From Bacteroidales bacterium (GTDB lineage: Bacteria > Bacteroidota > Bacteroidia > Bacteroidales > UBA1556): a DNA stretch of 53,638 nt. Both the position numbers and the translations under genes were made by a program. The stretch lies in NCBI GenBank assembly GCA_023145955.1, contig JAGLDA010000004.1:1-53638 (forward strand), in the 5' to 3' direction. The notes under the pieces are model-generated. The model did not search any database, had not been told where the DNA came from, and was given only the letters and a program-made list of their open reading frames with translations. This document shows, one piece after another, positions 1 to 7,626 of this stretch; positions within the stretch are counted from its first letter, which is position 1, and every line of letters begins with the position of its first letter.

Positions 1-11
1 TTTTTATATGC

Positions 12-1070
12 TTAGGTGTTGGCGTTAGTTATTTCTTCAATTATGCTTTCAATTCTGTCTGCAATATTCCGTATTACCACATCTTCTGTTTCAAAAAGTG
101 TTGGTTTTACACTAATGAAAAACCCTTTATTATTTGAATATGGAACCAAAATAAAATTGTGTTTTGCACATAAACTTTCAATTGATTTTGTCAATTTTTC
201 GGTTGTTGTCCATTCTTTCTTTTCTACGGTATTAATTGACAACCAAAAAGGTGTGTCTGCACATTTTTCCCACAAGTCTAATTTTAGAGCAAAATTCAAT
301 CCTAATTCTTTAGTTGAAAAATACCTATGGTAACCATATCTCTGCGGTGTTTTTACTAAACCTTTTGTTGATATTCCAATTTCTCTATTTTTTAATTCAT
401 CAACTACTTTATCAACTATTTCGTAATATGAATTAATGTTTTTCGGTATTTTCGGTGATAAATCTTCATCTGTTATTGGTTGGAAAGAATTTTGGTCAAT
501 CGTTTCGCAAAGCCCAATGATTTGGTTTAAGTCAGAAAGTAAACTTATATTATTTGTCTGCTCAATTTTTGATTTTAGAGAACTTAAAACTTCATTCCAA
601 CTTTTAATTATTATGTGCTTTTGTGAAGATTTTATTACAATACTTAAATTATCGCTATTAATTTCTAAATCTTGATGTTCTTCTAAAATTCGACTTTTAA
701 CTTCTTCAAATACTGTTCTTGTTCTTAATGTTGGTACAAGAAAAACTAATACAGTATTATCTTCCAACCTTTTTAAATATCCATTTGGTTGATTATGTGT
801 CAAAGAAGCCCAAAATTTCGCTTCAATTAGCAAAACTTCTTTTCCTGTTTCGTCTATTCCGCTTATATCAGGTCTTTCTAAATTTTTTCCGACATTTTGA
901 GTGTGATAGGTAAGGTCTGAAAATGTAAAATTCGTGTTAAATTTTATTATTTGGTTAATTACTTTTCTGCTTTCTAATGATTGTTTTAAAATATAAACTA
1001 AACCTTCAGACGCAATATCTTCTTGCGAGCCTTTAATTCTGTTGTAAAATTGTCCTAATAATGATTTCAT
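12..1070 (-). CDS. PD-(D/E)XK nuclease-like protein (putative restriction or defence enzyme)
   Basis: The 352-residue protein has the layout of a PD-(D/E)XK endonuclease fold: a helix with Glu22, then Asp68 (motif RPDIS), a beta hairpin, and Glu83-Ala-Lys85 (LLIEAKF), followed by a Gln-containing helix (HNQPNGYL, near residue 94). The D...ExK spacing fits the superfamily, which covers restriction enzymes and repair nucleases. The C-terminal 200 residues match nothing I recognise and may bind DNA or a partner. The gene starts 2 bases after the small gene at 1073-1384, so the two are probably co-transcribed. Its stop codon lies a few bases from a TAACGCCAAC motif, as seen for genes in integron-like cassettes. 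The nuclease fold is a motif-based inference; substrate and role in defence are not shown. Confidence 0.6.
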   Translation of the reverse strand: MKSLLGQFYNRIKGSQEDIASEGLVYILKQSLESRKVINQIIKFNTNFTFSDLTYHTQNVGKNLERPDISGIDETGKEVLLIEAKFWASLTHNQPNGYLKRLEDNTVLVFLVPTLRTRTVFEEVKSRILEEHQDLEINSDNLSIVIKSSQKHIIIKSWNEVLSSLKSKIEQTNNISLLSDLNQIIGLCETIDQNSFQPITDEDLSPKIPKNINSYYEIVDKVVDELKNREIGISTKGLVKTPQRYGYHRYFSTKELGLNFALKLDLWEKCADTPFWLSINTVEKKEWTTTEKLTKSIESLCAKHNFILVPYSNNKGFFISVKPTLFETEDVVIRNIADRIESIIEEITNANT

Positions 1071-1404
1071 ACTTATTCTTTAAAATTTTCGGGAAGTCTT
1101 CCGCTTTTTTCTCTTTCGTGATATGTGTCTTCTGAAACGCAACGATTTATGATATTTTCCATATGCCAATAAGTAAAACCGTTATATTCAAAATAGATTT
1201 GTTTCGTTTTGTAGAAATAATCTTCATAACCAAAACTGTCAATATGGTCGGCTAATTGTAAATACAAATCATTATCAACTCTTTCTTGAACGATATATTC
1301 GTGAGGCCAAGTTTTGGCATAAGTTTTCGCAAAAATCCATTCTTGAATTTTGATAAATTTCTTTAATTTCTCGTTCAGTTCCATTTTTTTGAATTAACGC
1401 CAAC
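18..1404. mobile_element. Integron-like gene cassette bounded by inverted GTTGGCGTTA motifs
   Basis: GTTGGCGTTAGTT at 18-30 and AATTAACGCCAAC at 1392-1404 are inverted copies matching at 12 of 13 positions. They bracket a tight two-gene unit. Read on the minus strand, the unit begins GTTGGCGTTAATT followed 7 bases later by ATG, and ends with the stop codon next to TAACGCCAAC. That order (core site, gene, attC-like inverse core overlapping the gene end) is typical of integron cassettes. The motifs do not fit the strict RYYYAAC/GTTRRRY consensus and no integrase is visible, so the element type is an inference. The left attC-like site runs off the window. Confidence 0.45.
1073..1384 (-). CDS. 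Small hypothetical protein, first gene of the cassette
   Basis: This 103-residue protein is not a family I can name. It is rich in aromatic residues (about ten Tyr, several Trp and Phe) with a conserved-looking segment KTYAKTWPHEYIV near residue 22-34 and FTYWHMENIINR near 70-81. It has no signal peptide or membrane segment, so it is probably cytoplasmic. The ATG at 1384 lies only 7 bases inside the GTTGGCGTTAATT boundary motif, which is how cassette-borne genes usually begin. It directly precedes the nuclease-like gene and may be its partner, antitoxin or specificity factor, but nothing in the sequence decides between these. Confidence 0.65.
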   Translation of the reverse strand: MELNEKLKKFIKIQEWIFAKTYAKTWPHEYIVQERVDNDLYLQLADHIDSFGYEDYFYKTKQIYFEYNGFTYWHMENIINRCVSEDTYHEREKSGRLPENFKE

Positions 1405-1410
1405 GACTGA

Positions 1411-1486
1411 ATATAATGACCTTCCATTTATTGTCGTTTATTGTCATTTATAAACGGAAACTTCCATTTATTTCATTATAATATCA
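1411..1486. repeat. Cluster of short direct and inverted repeats at the cassette edge
   Basis: A 12-base direct repeat, CTTCCATTTATT, occurs at 1421-1432 and 1461-1472. Between the copies lie two near-identical 10-mers (TTTATTGTCG, TTTATTGTCA), and CGTTTA/TAAACG at 1435-1440 and 1451-1456 can pair. ATATAATGA at 1411-1419 and TCATTATA at 1473-1480 are inverted around the block. No gene is seen. The position, just outside the cassette boundary at 1404, suggests a recombination-site remnant or the fixed end of the array. Confidence 0.45.
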
Positions 1487-1616
1487 AAACTATAAACAGG
1501 GCTTTGGATTATATTAATTTTATTTCCTCTGTCATTATTTACATCTTTGATTTTAGTATGCCTACAAAGTTAATAAAAAAATAATACAAACAGTAAAAAG
1601 TTAGCACAAATAATTA

Positions 1617-1646
1617 TTTGTAGTTCAAAAATAATATATATCTTTG
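1617..1646 (+). promoter_or_regulatory. Bacteroidota-type promoter of the FadR-like gene
   Basis: TTTG at 1617-1620 (-33) and TATCTTTG at 1639-1646 (-7, consensus TAnnTTTG) are separated by 18 bases. The start codon is at 1678, giving an expected leader of roughly 25 bases. Both boxes match the Bacteroidota primary-sigma consensus, making this one of the clearest promoters in the window. Confidence 0.75.
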
Positions 1647-1657
1647 TGGTCTGACCT
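1647..1657. promoter_or_regulatory. FadR-like operator overlapping the transcription start
   Basis: TGGTCTGACCT directly follows the -7 box. The known E. coli FadR site has the core TGGTCNGACCA, so 10 of 11 positions agree, including the whole GGTCNGACC palindrome. The adjacent gene encodes a FadR-type protein with its DNA-contact residues conserved, which supports autoregulation by promoter occlusion. Binding itself is inferred. Confidence 0.7.
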
Positions 1658-1677
1658 CTAACCAATAAAGAATAATT

Positions 1678-2370
1678 ATGCAAAAGAAGGAAAAACTATT
1701 AAAACCAGCACAATTTGCAGAAAATGAGATAATAAAAGCGATTGTAAGTAATGAATGGCCTGCTGGATATAAAGTAATCCCCGAGAGAGAATTGTCCGAG
1801 TTAATTGGTGTTACTCGCCCTACTCTTAGAGAAGTTTTACAGCGATTATCGAGAGATGGTTGGCTTACAATTACTCATGGCAGGTCAACAATAGTAAACG
1901 ATTATAAAACTAAAGGTGGTTTGGGGGTATTGAAAACATTAGTAAATCATTCAATGCTTTCATCGGCAAAACTAATTGAAGATTGGTTAGAGTTCCGTAT
2001 TCTAATATTACCAGGACTAGCAAAAAAGGCTATAGAAAAAGATTCGTCACAAATAGTAAAAATGCTAAATCAAGCTCCGAGTATAGAAGCAAAAAGTGAA
2101 GAATTTGCTAGATTTGATTGGGAAATTCAAATTCTACTAATTAACACAAGCGAAAATTCTATTGCGAAGATGCTGTATAATGATTTATCAAGTATTTATT
2201 ATAAAGAAAGCACTTTGTATTTCAATGATTTACATACTAAGAAGAAATCCTCACAATATTATAAATACCTATTGGATAGTATAATCTCTAATAAAGATAT
2301 TGGCAATATTGTAGAGCTAAGCATGATAGAAAGCTATAATATTTGGAAAAGGATAAATCAAAAAAAATAA
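1678..2370 (+). CDS. fadR: FadR-type GntR-family transcriptional regulator (acyl-CoA responsive, inferred)
   Basis: The 230-residue protein has the length and two-domain plan of FadR (E. coli 239 aa). The N-terminal winged helix (residues 10-76) is nearly identical to E. coli FadR in the recognition region: ERELSELIGVTR-P-TLREVLQRL then RDGWLTI-HG. Arg37, Arg47, Arg51 and His67 occupy the positions of known DNA-contact residues. In the C-terminal effector domain the stretch ESYNIWKR keeps the Ser and Trp that line the acyl-CoA pocket (E. coli Ser219 and Trp223), whereas the position of Gly216 is Met. A FadR-like operator sits on its own promoter. It is 16 bases upstream of the G3P dehydrogenase gene and so heads that operon. 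FadR proper is best known from Gammaproteobacteria, so transfer is possible. The acyl-CoA ligand is inferred. Confidence 0.82.
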   Translation: MQKKEKLLKPAQFAENEIIKAIVSNEWPAGYKVIPERELSELIGVTRPTLREVLQRLSRDGWLTITHGRSTIVNDYKTKGGLGVLKTLVNHSMLSSAKLIEDWLEFRILILPGLAKKAIEKDSSQIVKMLNQAPSIEAKSEEFARFDWEIQILLINTSENSIAKMLYNDLSSIYYKESTLYFNDLHTKKKSSQYYKYLLDSIISNKDIGNIVELSMIESYNIWKRINQKK

Positions 2371-2386
2371 TCATAAACAGAATATT

Positions 2387-4033
2387 ATGGATAGGTTTAT
2401 AAATAATTACCAAGGAAAGGAATTTGACCTAATAGTAATAGGAGGCGGAATAACTGGGGCAAGTGTTGCTTATGAAGCAGCATCTCGAGGGTTGGATGTT
2501 GCCTTATTAGAAAAATCTGATTTTGGTAGCGAAACTTCTGCCGCCACATCAAAAATGATTCATGGTGGCCTTCGATATCTTTCTACTTATGAGTTTGCAT
2601 TGGTACGAGAGTCATTAAAAGAAAGGCGCGTACTTATGAATATAGCACCTAACTTTATACACCCTGCCCCTTTTTTGTTTTCTAGCTATAAAAATGATAA
2701 AGTATCAGTAAACCAAATGAAATTGGGAATGATTTTATACGAAGCATTTTCTTTCGATAAAAACTGGATTTGGGACAAGAGTAAAAAAATGCCTAGTTAT
2801 AAAAGCTTAAGTGCCATAACTATAGAAGATAAATTTCCAAATGCACTAACTGAAAATTTGCTTGGTGGACAATTATACTATGACTGCGCAAGTCATTCAC
2901 CAGAAAGGTTTACTTTATCATTTATAAAATCAGCTGTACACTTTGGCGCCTCTGTGGCAAATTATGCTGAAATTACTGATTTTATTGTAGAGCCAAAAGG
3001 GCGAAAGAAAAAAATTGTAAAAGGGGTAAAAGTTATTGATAAAACTACTGGCGAAACCAAGAATATAAATGGCAAATTGGTAATCAACTGCGCAGGGCCG
3101 TGGGCTGATATTATTCTTGATAAGGTAAAAAAGCAACATGGCGATCAAGAATTACGACGCAGCGAAGGAATCCATTTTATTATTAATAAAGTGGTAGATG
3201 ATACAACATTTTCTGCCTACTCAAAAAGCGGACGCCATTTCTTTCTTTTTCCTTACCGAAATCACACCTTAGTTGGCACAACTGATAAAGAGTATATTGG
3301 TAAACCTAATAATTACAAGGTAACACGTGAAGCAATTGAAGGACTTATTGAAGAGGTTAACAGCGCCTTTGGTAAAAATACAAAAATAAAATACAAGGAC
3401 ATCCTTCATACTTATGGTGGTTTGCGACCATTAGTAGAAGATCAAACCGAAGAGAGTTATAAATCATCGCGTAAGTACGAAATTACTGGCGAAAAGAAGA
3501 ATGGCATTTCAGGATTAATAACTGTAGAAGGAGGTAAATTTACTACCAGTAGAATGCTTGCAGAAAAAGCAATAAATAAAGCCATTAGAATTCTTAAATA
3601 TCCGAGAGAAAAATCAATTTCGCAAAACACACAGCTATATGGTTGCAAAATAAAAAACCTTGCTAATTATATTATAAATAAACAAGAGGAGTATAAAAAT
3701 TACGATAAAGGTCAGATAGAATATCTTATTAAAAGCTATGGTACTGAGATTGATACAATTATTTCCCTTGCAAAAGAGGATGAACAATTAAATGAGGTAC
3801 TAAATGCCGATGGGGAGTTAATGGCACAAGTGAAATTTGCCATACAAAATGAGATGGCTATAAGTTTATCTGATATCATATTCCGCAGAACCGGAGTTGG
3901 CCTTTTAGGAAATCCTGGTAATAGTATTATTAATAAGGTAGCCAAATTAGCTGCTAATGAATTAAAATGGGATAAAGATAAATTAATAGAGGAAATAAAG
4001 ATGGTTGAAAAGACATTTGAAATACCTAGTTAA
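2387..4033 (+). CDS. glpD: FAD-dependent glycerol-3-phosphate dehydrogenase
   Basis: The enzyme oxidises sn-glycerol 3-phosphate to DHAP and passes electrons to the quinone pool at the inner face of the membrane. The 548-residue protein has the N-terminal FAD Rossmann motif GGGITG (residues 19-24), the family signature SKMIHGGLRYL (about 55-65), LVINCAGPWAD in the middle, and a C-terminal DAO_C domain with the typical AISLSDIIFRRTGVGLL. Length is usual for GlpD/GlpA. It follows the FadR-like gene by 16 bases and is probably co-transcribed with it. A REP-like palindrome follows the stop. Which subclass (GlpD or GlpA-like) it belongs to cannot be settled by eye, but no GlpB/GlpC partner is nearby, which favours the GlpD type. 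Confidence 0.88.
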   Translation: MDRFINNYQGKEFDLIVIGGGITGASVAYEAASRGLDVALLEKSDFGSETSAATSKMIHGGLRYLSTYEFALVRESLKERRVLMNIAPNFIHPAPFLFSSYKNDKVSVNQMKLGMILYEAFSFDKNWIWDKSKKMPSYKSLSAITIEDKFPNALTENLLGGQLYYDCASHSPERFTLSFIKSAVHFGASVANYAEITDFIVEPKGRKKKIVKGVKVIDKTTGETKNINGKLVINCAGPWADIILDKVKKQHGDQELRRSEGIHFIINKVVDDTTFSAYSKSGRHFFLFPYRNHTLVGTTDKEYIGKPNNYKVTREAIEGLIEEVNSAFGKNTKIKYKDILHTYGGLRPLVEDQTEESYKSSRKYEITGEKKNGISGLITVEGGKFTTSRMLAEKAINKAIRILKYPREKSISQNTQLYGCKIKNLANYIINKQEEYKNYDKGQIEYLIKSYGTEIDTIISLAKEDEQLNEVLNADGELMAQVKFAIQNEMAISLSDIIFRRTGVGLLGNPGNSIINKVAKLAANELKWDKDKLIEEIKMVEKTFEIPS

Positions 4034-4083
4034 TATTTTATTTTATAATTTAACTAAATAATATAAGTACATGACAAAAACAC

Positions 4084-4206
4084 TATGTTTGGGCTAAAGC
4101 CCATATAAGACACAACTTATTAGGCAGGACAATGTCATCCTGAGTTTATCGAAGGGAATGCCCTGCCTAATAAATACAAGATTCTGCGGGCTTTAGCCCA
4201 AACATA
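4084..4206. repeat. Nested REP-like palindromic element
   Basis: A perfect 19-base inverted repeat forms the outer arms: 4084-4102 (core TTTGGGCTAAAGCCC) and 4188-4206. Inside it lies a second perfect 12-base pair, TTATTAGGCAGG at 4117-4128 and CCTGCCTAATAA at 4162-4173. The centre carries GTCATCCTGAGTTTATCGAA, a motif I associate with dispersed intergenic palindromes of Bacteroidota. It occupies the gap between glpD and the AGPS-like gene and could form a large hairpin in the transcript, damping read-through to the downstream genes. Confidence 0.8.
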
Positions 4207-4278
4207 AAAACTAGTAAATTAGTTATTTATTTTTTTGTCATTTACTAAGCTAAATACTAATAATTAACAACAATCGCA

Positions 4279-5955
4279 ATGAAAACACCAAAATGGATTA
4301 ATGAAGCTCCAAAAGAAGGCTCCTTTAGATCAATCTTTAAATATGGTGATCCTATGGGATTTAAACATCCAAATGATAGATTAATTGATGAGCTAAAAAA
4401 GAAGTTCAATCTATCTGATAATAGTTTTACCGAAATGGAATCAACAGGCAACAATATAATTTCACATAATATTGAAAGCAAGCTAAGCATTGAGCAAGTT
4501 GAGAAATTCATTAGTATTAGTGGTAAAGAAAATGTAAGTTCGAAAGAATATGATAGGCTATACTACTCTACTGGCAAAACTGTGGAAGAAGCCATGAATT
4601 TGCGACGTAGTATAATAAAAACCATAACCGATTTAGTAGTACACCCAAGGAATAAATCTGAGATTTCGGCGATTGTAATATATTGTAATGAGCAAAGGAT
4701 ACCTATTTATACTTTTGGTGGTGGCTCATCGGTAAATTTCGGTTTTTATCCAGAAAAAGGAGGTATTACTATAGTCATGAATACTCACCTTAACAATATT
4801 ATTAGCTTTAATGAAACTAACCAAACAGTAAGAGTAGAATCGGGTATGATGGGGCCTGATTTTGAGGAAGCACTTAATAATGCTCCAAAATTATATAATG
4901 CAAAAACTAGTTTTACCTGTGGCCATTTTCCACAATCATTTGAATATTCAACAGTTGGAGGTTGGTTTATCACTCTAGGTTCGGGGCAGCAATCATCCTA
5001 TTATGGTGATGCAGGGGAGCTTGTACTTGGTGTGGAAATGATTAGCCCAACAGGGAATATTATTACCAAAGAATATCCTGCTACAGCCAATGGACCAAAA
5101 ATATTGGATATTATTAAAGGTAGCGAAGGAATATATGGTATAATAGTAGAACTCACATGGAAGATTTATAAATATATGCCTGATAATCGCCAGCGATTTG
5201 GATATATATTCCCAAACTGGAAAGCAGGAGTTGATGCCTGTAGAGAGATATCGCAAGGAGAATTCGGTATGCCGGCAGTTTTTAGAATTTCTGATGCAGA
5301 AGAAACCCATCATGGGCTAAAATTATATGGAATAGAGAATACAATATTTGATAAAATAATGACTTTCCGAGCTTATAAACCAATGGAAAGGTGTCTATTT
5401 CTAGGTACTTCTGATGGAGATAAACATTTTACTAAAAACATTAAAAGAAAAGTACATAATATTTGCAAAAAGCATGGCGCTATGAACCTTACTTCATTTC
5501 CTGTAAAGAAATGGGAACCCGGAAGGTACCGCGATCCATACCTAAGAGAAGACCTTATGGATTATGGTATTATTATAGACACCTTAGAAACAGGAGTAAG
5601 TTGGGATCAGGTTCATGAAGTGCATCAGCAAGTTCGAGAGTTTATAAAAAGTAGACCCAATACAATTTGCATGACTCATGCCTCACATTTTTATGCTCAA
5701 GGAACAAATCTATATTTCATATTCATTATTAAGGAAGCCGATATAGATGCATACCGAGAATTTCAGGAAGCAATAATTGATAAAATTCATAAAAGTGGAG
5801 GCTCTCTATCGCATCACCATGGAGTTGGGCGAATGGTAGCAAAATGGATGCCTGAGCATTTAGGAGAAGAGCAAATGAATGTTCTTAAAGCATTGAAAAA
5901 GCATTTTGACCCTAATAATATTATGAATCCTGGAAAACAACTTCTTAATCAATAA
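4279..5955 (+). CDS. Alkyl-DHAP-synthase-like FAD-binding oxidase
   Basis: This 558-residue protein belongs to the FAD_binding_4/FAD-oxidase C (VAO/PCMH) family and most resembles alkyldihydroxyacetonephosphate synthase (AGPS), which swaps the acyl chain of acyl-DHAP for a fatty alcohol in ether-lipid synthesis. Visible are VHPRNKSEI (about 121-129), the FAD loop GGGSSV (147-152), the segment SFEYSTVGGW followed by SGQQSSYYG (about 220-243), and the C-terminal SGGSLSHHHGVG with His512-514, equivalent to the catalytic histidine triplet of AGPS. It ends in the family tail HFDPNNIMNPGK. The upstream gene makes DHAP, the precursor of the AGPS substrate. Bacterial relatives of unknown substrate exist, so ether-lipid synthesis is an inference. 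Confidence 0.75.
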   Translation: MKTPKWINEAPKEGSFRSIFKYGDPMGFKHPNDRLIDELKKKFNLSDNSFTEMESTGNNIISHNIESKLSIEQVEKFISISGKENVSSKEYDRLYYSTGKTVEEAMNLRRSIIKTITDLVVHPRNKSEISAIVIYCNEQRIPIYTFGGGSSVNFGFYPEKGGITIVMNTHLNNIISFNETNQTVRVESGMMGPDFEEALNNAPKLYNAKTSFTCGHFPQSFEYSTVGGWFITLGSGQQSSYYGDAGELVLGVEMISPTGNIITKEYPATANGPKILDIIKGSEGIYGIIVELTWKIYKYMPDNRQRFGYIFPNWKAGVDACREISQGEFGMPAVFRISDAEETHHGLKLYGIENTIFDKIMTFRAYKPMERCLFLGTSDGDKHFTKNIKRKVHNICKKHGAMNLTSFPVKKWEPGRYRDPYLREDLMDYGIIIDTLETGVSWDQVHEVHQQVREFIKSRPNTICMTHASHFYAQGTNLYFIFIIKEADIDAYREFQEAIIDKIHKSGGSLSHHHGVGRMVAKWMPEHLGEEQMNVLKALKKHFDPNNIMNPGKQLLNQ

Positions 5956-6004
5956 ATATAGTTGAGCAATATAAACTACATTAGCACAAACAAAGCATAA
6001 GCCA

Positions 6005-7555
6005 ATGATATTATCAATAGACTGTGGAACTCAAAGTATTAGAGCATTACTATTCTCAACATCAGGGAAACTAATCGATAAGGAGCAGATATTTTACGAA
6101 GCTTATAATAGTCCCAAACCAGGATGGGCAGAGCAAGATACTGAGTTATACTGGAATGGTTTGAAAGAAGCAGTTATAAATCTTCAAAGTAGAAACAGTA
6201 TAGACTTTCCAAATATAAAGGGTATTGGAATCACTACATTGCGTAGCACTATGGTAAATGTAGATATCGAAGGAAATGTAATCCGGCCATCAATATTATG
6301 GTTGGACCAGAGAATGGCTAAGAATACTTATAAACCCAATTTACTATTACGCACAGCATTTAAACTTATTGGAATAGATAGTACCTTAAAAAAACTCGAA
6401 AAAAAAGGACAAAGTAATTGGATAAAGCAAAACCAGCCAGATATTTGGAAAAACACACATAAATATGTTAGCGTATCTTCATATTTAAATTTCAAACTTA
6501 GCGGTGAATATACGGACTCAGTGGCATCACAGATTGGGCATATACCTTTTAATTTCAAACAACAGCGGTGGGCAATTTCTTCTGACATATTAGAATTGAG
6601 CAAAGACCTATACCCTATTGAAAAAGAAAAACTTGCACCATTGGTAAAGCCTGGCAGTCAATCTGGAATTATTAGTGAAGAAATATCTAAAGAATTAGGA
6701 ATACCATTGGATACCCCTATAATAGCCTGCGGGTCGGACAAGGGTTGCGAAACTTTGGGAATGGGAGTAACAAATACAAAAATTGCTAGCCTAAGTTTTG
6801 GTACAACCGCGACAGTACAAACTACTACAAAAAAATATTTTGAACCCATAAAATACCTACCATCCTATCCTTCAGTCATTCCTGAGCATTGGAACCCAGA
6901 GATAGAAATATATCGTGGTTTTTGGATGATTAACTGGTTTAAAAATGAGTTTGCACTAAAAGAAGTACTACAAGCCAAGGAACTGAAAGTTAGTGCCGAG
7001 GAAATACTTAATGAGTTACTTCATAAATCTCCTCCTGGAGCAATGGGTCTTGTTATGCAGCCATATTGGACGCCAGGATTAGGAGAAAAAAATGCTAAAG
7101 GTTCAATTATTGGATTTGGTGATGTGCATAAGAAAGAGCATCTATATCGCTCAGTAGTTGAAGGAATATGCTTTGGATTGCTCGATGGAATGAAAAGACT
7201 TGAAAAACGTGGCAATTTAAAATTTGAAAAGGTTTCTGTTTCTGGTGGAGCATCGCAAAGTGATGAAATATGCCAAATTGCAGCAGATATTTTTAATTTA
7301 GAGTTGGTGAGAGGTAGCACCCACGAAACATCTGGCTTAGGTGCTGCAATTATTACTGCTTATGGTATTGGCGAGTATAAAACCATTGCTGAGGCAACTA
7401 AAACTATGGTGAATTATGCTGATATTTTTAAACCAAATTCAGATAATACGAAGTTATATAAAGCTCTTTTTGAGGATGTATATCTTAAAATGTATGACAG
7501 CTTGGAACCTCTATACAAGAGAATTAAAGATATTACTGGATATCCAGAAGAATAA
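6005..7555 (+). CDS. FGGY-family carbohydrate or polyol kinase
   Basis: The 516-residue protein is an ATP-dependent sugar/polyol kinase of the actin-like ASKHA fold. The N-terminal FGGY domain starts with the phosphate-1 loop IDCGTQSIRA (residues 5-14) and contains WLDQRM. The second domain follows the linker with GSDKGCETLGMG, where the Asp is the expected catalytic base, then SFGTTATVQT and the C-terminal adenosine motif VSGGASQSDEICQIAADIF. Length fits the family. The substrate cannot be read from the sequence; glycerol, another triose/polyol or a glycerol-like head group would suit the neighbours (G3P dehydrogenase and AGPS-like oxidase). It begins 49 bases after the oxidase gene and ends the operon, converging on sbcC. 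Confidence 0.8.
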   Translation: MILSIDCGTQSIRALLFSTSGKLIDKEQIFYEAYNSPKPGWAEQDTELYWNGLKEAVINLQSRNSIDFPNIKGIGITTLRSTMVNVDIEGNVIRPSILWLDQRMAKNTYKPNLLLRTAFKLIGIDSTLKKLEKKGQSNWIKQNQPDIWKNTHKYVSVSSYLNFKLSGEYTDSVASQIGHIPFNFKQQRWAISSDILELSKDLYPIEKEKLAPLVKPGSQSGIISEEISKELGIPLDTPIIACGSDKGCETLGMGVTNTKIASLSFGTTATVQTTTKKYFEPIKYLPSYPSVIPEHWNPEIEIYRGFWMINWFKNEFALKEVLQAKELKVSAEEILNELLHKSPPGAMGLVMQPYWTPGLGEKNAKGSIIGFGDVHKKEHLYRSVVEGICFGLLDGMKRLEKRGNLKFEKVSVSGGASQSDEICQIAADIFNLELVRGSTHETSGLGAAIITAYGIGEYKTIAEATKTMVNYADIFKPNSDNTKLYKALFEDVYLKMYDSLEPLYKRIKDITGYPEE

Positions 7556-7626
7556 TATTATTGGTTCTAAAGAGTTTCGTATGAGTTTTTAAATAATCAT
7601 TCGATTAACATACTTTAATCAATATT

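Noticed and set aside
18..1404. Strict integron attC sites
   Set aside because: The boundary motifs do not fit RYYYAAC/GTTRRRY and only one half of each site is visible, so I call them integron-like only.
7556..7626. A terminator between the converging FGGY kinase and sbcC genes
   Set aside because: No stem longer than a few base pairs followed by a T run is present.
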